Shown: positions 58,142-64,000 of the stretch, piece by piece
Layout of the letters: each line of letters begins with the position of its first letter
Numbering within the stretch: the stretch's first letter is position 1
Assembly (NCBI RefSeq): GCF_033958435.1
Contig: NC_134137.1
Coordinates: forward strand, 121,184,001-121,248,000
Length of the DNA: 64,000 bases
Source of the DNA: Carettochelys insculpta
Lineage: Eukaryota > Chordata > Testudines > Carettochelyidae
Reading direction: 5' to 3'
The notes under the pieces: model-generated
The model's database searches: none
What the model was told of the DNA's origin: nothing
Seen by the model: only the letters and a program-made list of their open reading frames with translations
Made by a program: the position numbers and the translations under genes

Positions 58142-60804
58142 TCAAATTCTGTATATCAAAAACAGAGTTACGATCAATGTATGATGCCCACCTGCAATCA
58201 TGAATGAATGCAGTTGCTGTACATTGTGTTTACAAAAAATCTAATGGGGCCCTTTTTTTCCCCAGAAGGCCTGTCTTCAGTAACACAACCCAATATTCTC
58301 AATATTCAAAAATCATTGCCGGTCATCAAACCTCACAGCATTTCAGAGTGTTGTCACTTACGCTATAATAGGCAATTTTTGCTTCACTGTAACCAAAAGA
58401 ATTATTATTTATGATGAAGTTTAGCAGATTTGGTCACGTCTGATTTTGTCCAAGAGGCCCGAGTTCTCTGGGCCAAGTATGGTATCACACAGTAAGAACA
58501 GTTAAACATCCCCAGATGGTCGGTGTTTTTTGCACGTTCGCGTTATAGGTATTTTACAGCACTATCATAACACTGCTAATCTTGGGCTGCGCAGACGTTG
58601 TGTTTAAGATCCAGGTTTGTAAACAGTCTAGGTGGACTCCCAAGGGGAGCATTACAGAAATATGCACACTTACACCTGGCATTTGTTTAAAGTACTCGGA
58701 TATGGAATAAATCATATCCCCATGTATGAGCCTGCTGGAATGTGGATGATACTTTCGTGGTTATCCACAACTCCCTCTGTGGAGGTTCTGGGGAAAAAAT
58801 GAATAGTGTTCTTCTAGATATTTAGAAACACTACGTACAACTGCAAGAGGGAGAAAAAAGTTTACAGAGAAAATAAGCCTTCACTTTTTTTGGCCTAATA
58901 ACAAGCAATGATAGAATAATAAGCTAGTTTCTAGGAAACTTCGGTCAGCAGGAGAGCACTCTGATAAACTATTTAGCCATCCATTTAGAAATCCATTATC
59001 TCAATAATATATAAATTACAGATGTTTAGGGAAATATGTACAGTGGGTCAACTGAGAGCTAAGTACCTCCAAAAAAGCAAGAGCATCGCCATAAGGTATG
59101 CCTGCTATAGGCTGGGGTAAGGAGCTGAGGTGAAGGAAAGGGTTTGGGGTGTGGTGCTTACGTGGGACAGCTCCTGAAAGTGACCAGCATCCCCATCTGA
59201 CAGCAGCTCCTAGGCAGAGGGCTGTACGGGGAGGCGGGGGGGGCGGTCTCTGCATGCCACTGTCCACAGGCACCACCCCATGCCTCCCATTGGCCACAGG
59301 AGCACTCAAGCCAGGGACACCTCATGGAAATGCACACACCCCTGCCCAGGGGCTGCAAGGACATACTGGATGCTGCTTCCAGATTCAGAAGTGGGACAGA
59401 GTGGGAAGGCAGGAAACTGCTTTAGCCCCGCCATGCTGCTGCTGGTGGTGGCAGGGCCCTGGGGCCCTTCTAAGTCTGGGAGCCACAGACAGGGTCAAGG
59501 GATGCACGAGAGGAGGTGTGTGAGGTCAGCAGGCAGGGCCGGGGAGAGACATAGCTTTTGAGCTTGACTGTAATTATTAACTATGTGGGAATGGTTTCTA
59601 GTGTCACTTTTTGGGAGTAGAAAACTTAGCTTCGGCATATAGCTGTGGTTCTCAAATACTGAGTTTTACTGCTCAAAGTAAGGCCCTCAGCTGCACCTGG
59701 ACATTACTTCTGATGCCTGCTGAGCCAGGTAGGCTGCCTGATGGCCACTCTGCGTGACTGACTGAGGCGCCTGACAGATTGGTTCTTAACCCTAGCAGCA
59801 GTAGCCCACCGGCTGCTTAACACACATGTCCACAGACTCTCTGCCTCCCTACATTCATCTCTCCAAGTTCTGTACCTCTACCACTCCAGCCCAGGTCCTG
59901 CCCCGTGCCCAGCCTTGTTCCCTCCCAACCTACTCCAGCTTCTCCTGACTCCTGGCAATCTGGTTCCTACCTTGGTTCTGATTCCTGACAGAAATACTGG
60001 CTCTTGCATTCAGACGCCTACCATGAGGCCTCAGACACCCACTCCAGACTGCTTCACCTCTACCAGCCAACCCTTTGGAATAGCTTCTAAGCCCTCACTG
60101 TTCCAAGTGACAGCTGTTTTCCCATAGCATAGCATACTGGCCATTGTAAAGCCTCATCAGAGTTTTTATTTAATTACGAGCAAATTGACCTGACGTTGCC
60201 TGGATATTTAAGTGGTTTTTTATGTTTGGAAAATAAAAGGAAAAAAGGATATCGTTTATGCTAATGATTGGGGGATAACTGTGTAGGAACGGTGGTGTGT
60301 GGGTTGTGACAGAGGGGCACTTACCTCTTCCAGCAGGGTGGAGAACTCTTGTCTCCATGTGGCCACTGTTTTCCTGCTGCAGCTGGCCCCAGTCGTCACT
60401 CTGCCATATCACTGCTCCCTGCACACACTTCCTCCAGTGGTGAGTCTGACATATGTTGTCCCTCCTGTCAGTGCCCCTCCCTTTCCATGTTCTAGGAAGT
60501 TCAGGGATTTCAAGCGTTTCCCACTTTCCAGGCAAAAGCAAACCCTGACCTTGGTAGAAGTTAGGATAAGAGGAAGCTGCACACCAAATTTTGTGGTCAT
60601 AGTTCTTATGGTTTAGGAACACACACAGCACTGACAGATAGACAGGGAGACGCTGTAAAATATATAGTAGATAGGAGAGAAGGCCCTTGAATCTTTTTGG
60701 CTGATCTTCTTGACCTAAATCAATTTGGAACTTTCGTATTACTTTCTCTTCTCCCTTTCATCTCTAAGTTCATTGCATGCACTGTTGACAATTATTGTCT
60801 AGAA
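58142..60804. other. Unassigned
   Basis: No gene is recognised. 59090-59560 is locally GC-rich with compositional open frames on both strands. Confidence 0.5.
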
Positions 60805-61412
60805 CAGGGACGAGCAAAATTTTTACCTTGGGCCCCACTTTTCAGCCATGCAATTAGCTGCCCCACCACCATCCTGTGGGAGGAGCACAGGAAGGGATGC
60901 AGGGGAGGCACTCAGGAAAGGGGTGGGATGCTCGGGAGGGTGGTACTGAGGGGCACCAGGGGGTGCCCAGAAGTGGGAGGGGTGCTCAGGGGGAGGACCC
61001 TAGGAGAGCATGTGGGCGACTCAAGGGGACTCACAGCTGCACTGTGCTGAAGAGGGGCAGTGTCACCAGGCTGCAGGCAGCCCTGCACCCCCACAGGCAG
61101 GACTCACTCCTCACTGGCATTTCGGGAGACTTCTGGGGACCAGCATGCATGGGCTGCAGGGACCAATGTGTCTGCCTTTCCAAGCTGGGAAAACTTGCCA
61201 GCTTGGCCCCACTGCTTGACTCAGGGTCTCAAAACATTCTGATTGGCCCAGCAGTAGGGGCGGGGGGTGTTTCCTTGATCATGACTGTGGTGGAGGCTGT
61301 AGGGGAGGAAGTTGAGGGTTGGGGAAGCAGCAGATGCCATGGTGGGGGGGAGGGAGCTGATCACACTGCACCTCCATTACAAATATCGCACCCCCCACTT
61401 TGCACACCCCTC
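60805..61412. mobile_element. hAT-like element, longer relative of the CAGGGGTGAGCAAA family
   Basis: The ends are CAGGGACGAGCAAAATTTTT and the inverse of GAGGGGTGTGCAAAGTGGGG. The flanking 8-mers are GTCTAGAA (60797-60804) and ATCTAGAG (61413-61420), sharing TCTAGA. The interior is GC-rich and unrelated to that of the 350-bp copies, so it may derive from a different internal section. Confidence 0.75.
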
Positions 61413-61689
61413 ATCTAGAGTGCCTCTCTCACAACTGCATCCTAGGCCCTCTCCAATCCACTTTGAGACCTTGCACTCAACCAGAAACGTTGCTAACGTT
61501 TCTATTGACCTCTTCTTCGTCAAAGCTCAAAATTAGTGGACCATCCTCAGCCTTCTTGACCTCTTAGGCAGCTGTGACACACTTGACCATGCTGTCCTCC
61601 CTTAGCTTCTATGGCGCTGTCCTCTCCTGGTCCTTCCCCCACCTCTTCAATAGCACCTTCAGCATGTCCTCCTGGCACTGCTGTAACTG

Positions 61690-62270
61690 AGATGTGGCAT
61701 GAGTACTTAACACCTGGAGGGAGGCCTCATTTCCTGGAGGGCAGAATTAGGGAGGTAAACAAATCATTAGGCTTAAAACAGAGGTTTCTGCCAAATAAGA
61801 TAAGTAAACAGGTCAATCAGCTAAAAAGACAGTGTGTCTGAGTCAGCTAAGATAAGAGAGGGAACACCCAAGGAAACCACTTCCTGACAATGGCCATGTT
61901 AAATTAGGAATGTAGAGATGAGGTAAAGACTTTGTTCTGAATAATGCATGGACAGAACATTCTGCACAGGGATTGGTTCCTGCAAAGTAATCAAGCCAAT
62001 CCAAAAACAGTTGATGCAAAGTAATGTATAACTGTATATATGAAGGAAGAGGTTTTCTGTGTATTGTCAGATGTATGGTTTGCCCTATACCCACCCTCTA
62101 TACTTGCATCTGGTCAACTCAGTGAAGTTTTGCTGTATGCCAGAAAAGAACCTGAGTCATGAAATCTGGAGTCAAAAACGAGGTTTTGAGAACCCACAGA
62201 ATAGGATGAAGTGCTACCCCAAATTTGGACATGATGTTCTGGGTAAGCCAAGTGGAAAAGATCTCTGAGG
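61690..62270 (+). mobile_element. Possible degraded retroviral LTR
   Basis: CTGTATATATGAAGG at about 62031-62045 looks like a TATA region in an LTR. The CAACTCAGTGAAG and CCTGAGTCATGAAATC phrases downstream could be R/U5. There are no termini, primer binding site or target duplication. The open frames downstream (62368-62728) match nothing I recognise. Speculative. Confidence 0.25.
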
Positions 62271-63963
62271 CAATATCAGCAACAGTGGTGCTGTAACCTG
62301 ACCTAGATCTATTTGTCTAGAGCAAGTAACACATAGTTTATTATGTATATAGCTTTCCTGGCAAGGAATGCAGCCCAGCATTTTAGCAATGCCATTTGAA
62401 GAGCTTCAATGTGAGGTTGTGTCTCGAGTGGTGGTGGAGTGGGTTAGATCACAAGAAGGCCCGTTTGGTTTTCTCAGGGAAGCAATGGAGGAGACTGGAA
62501 AAGAAACTCCAGCAAATAGCATTACGCAAGAAAGAGAAACACAAAACCATGCAATTAAATTATACCAGAGAAGTATTTCCTAAAGAAAAATTCCATAGCG
62601 GGGGAATACAGGGGGATACTTTGGAGAGCTATATAAAAGAATGCTTGGCACAGCACAGAAAAGGTCTCTTAAATGCCACCGAAACATTAAAGAATAAGCC
62701 CAACGGTCACCCATGGAGAGAAAAATAAATTTTTGTAACTGAAGAATGCATACAAAAATAAACTCAGCCATGGAGGGAAAGATGACTTTGGGAGATAAGT
62801 GACTTAAGGAACAAGAGTGAGTCATTAAATGAAGCATTTATGCAGATATTCCAAACTTTAGAATGCCAAGAAGAATAAGGAGGCTGGTGTAGTAAAAACG
62901 AAATAAGAGGAGGAGGAAATAACAGCTGCACATCTCAGTACAGTCTTGACCAATGGGCCCCTGGTACTCAAACAAATGATGCGAGGATGCATGTGGTGAC
63001 ACATACCACCAGGGATTCCAGAACAGAGGGGCCATGTCTCCTGCACTTTTTTTCTGGCCATAAAGATGAGTGACAGAGAAAAGGGGTGGAGAGGAGCAAG
63101 CAGGGGGAAGGGTCTGGGGGGTGGGGGAGAGATGTTGCAAAAGTGGGATGACTGTGGCTCCCTCCCCTCTTAAAGACCTTCTGTCATCCTGAATGCCACT
63201 ACTATGCTGGCCCTCTGATACCATGCTTTTCCCCCAGGAATCTTTGCAGCCATTCTGAAGAAAAATGGGTCATTTCCCCAAAGTAATGGTCTGTAAAAAA
63301 TCAATGGCAAATTACTGCTATAGGCAGAGAGAAGTCTGATTTGAATCATTTGACTAGACAGGTTTGTCAAAAATCACCACAAAGGAAATAAGGGTTTCCA
63401 CCTGAAATGGGCTGCCTCTGAGCGTATGTGTAGAGAATCCAATCTGGGTTCAGTTGTGTTAAAAAAAAAATAACCCATGCAGCAGTGTAAGTAGAGAAAG
63501 CTGTTTAAAATAAATGCAAAAGCAGCAAATTAAGCAAGGTTTCAAAGACCTAAACAAACACTCCTAGCTTGTAAAACCTCGTTCTGTATATCTAAAAATG
63601 AATTGGCTTTTAAAAGAGTCCACTAAAAATCCATTTGAATCTTTCATTAAAAACTGACAGCCTCTTTTTGAGCAGCTGTCAGCACCTCCTTCTAGTCTTT
63701 GCTAAATTCTGTTGGGTTTTTCCCCACTTTCTCAAGTCAAACGCCAGTTATTGATATTTTCTGGCTTTGTTACTTCAGTGTTTTCATTAAGTTCAGCATC
63801 CTTTTAAGCAAGAACTAGAGGTAGGGTAGCCGGCCCTCCCGCTTTCACCAAGAGTCTCCTGGACTCATGCCCTCTGTCCTAGAGGTTGCCTCACCCAAAC
63901 AGAGAGAGTTGGGGTGCTAACCTTCCTGTGTAACAGCAGAACAAAACCAGGATTTCTTACCTG
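62271..63963. other. Unassigned
   Basis: No recognised gene or repeat. Overlapping open frames at 62368-62583 and 62396-62728 are unassigned. Confidence 0.5.
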
Positions 63964-63966
63964 CTT

Positions 63967-64000
63967 TCATAGAATCATAGAATCCTAGGGCTGGAAGGGA
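63967..64000 (-). mobile_element. CR1 3' end, minus strand, cut by window end
   Basis: CATAGAATCATAGAATCCTA then GGGCTGGAAGGGA is the inverse of the CR1 tail. The element continues beyond 64000. Confidence 0.9.

Noticed and set aside
62368..62728. Overlapping 71- and 110-codon open frames considered as retroviral gag
   Set aside because: No motif such as a zinc knuckle or major homology region was seen, and no LTR pair frames it.

Overview
This window is vertebrate nuclear DNA, almost certainly from a turtle. Three things point there: many CR1 LINE copies ending in the CTATGATT-type 3' tail, a tRNA-Lys-like SINE with a CR1-like tail (the Cry I type known from turtles), and many short hAT-like and PIF/Harbinger-like TIR elements. 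It is roughly 40% GC, with one CpG island at about 25.5-26.9 kb. There are no prokaryotic genes, operons or CRISPR arrays.

Only one protein-coding gene can be supported: the 5' end of GAS6 (growth-arrest-specific 6, a vitamin K-dependent Gla protein) on the minus strand. Exon 1 (start codon and signal peptide; coding 26428-26494), exon 2 (propeptide and Gla domain; 25509-25675) and a 25-base micro-exon 3 (5410-5434) all have consensus splice sites and join in phase to 86 residues. Intron 1 is 752 bp and holds a GC-rich minisatellite. Intron 2 is about 20 kb and packed with transposons. Exon 4 and the rest of the gene lie beyond position 1. The promoter lies in the CpG island, with a run of GC boxes near 26662-26690. 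I found no gene from 27 to 64 kb.

The rest is a dated stack of transposable elements. Intron 2 carries a nearly full-length CR1 (about 13280-19255). Its ORF1 SGNH-esterase motifs still sit in one frame. The element is split by a solo LTR with a 5-bp target duplication and by a palindromic MITE. A 1.95-kb PIF/Harbinger-like element with a Myb/SANT-like remnant follows at 19730-21683. Upstream of GAS6 are several hAT-like elements with 8-bp target duplications (one perfect, 41922-42402), foldback MITEs, TA-flanked TIR elements and more CR1 fragments on both strands.

The most interesting signal is a dispersed short repeat, present as five copies plus one nested copy (6427-6768 with 6593-6716 inside it, 22536-22688, 30334-30544, 36950-37160, 53689-53860). 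It carries a hammerhead-ribozyme-like core (CTGANGA, stem-loop, GAAA). Most copies are inverted dimers, and the best-preserved ones are flanked by 10-14 bp direct repeats. This fits short retrotransposed derivatives of Penelope-like elements. The class assignment is inference from the core motif and recollection of that family, not from a search.
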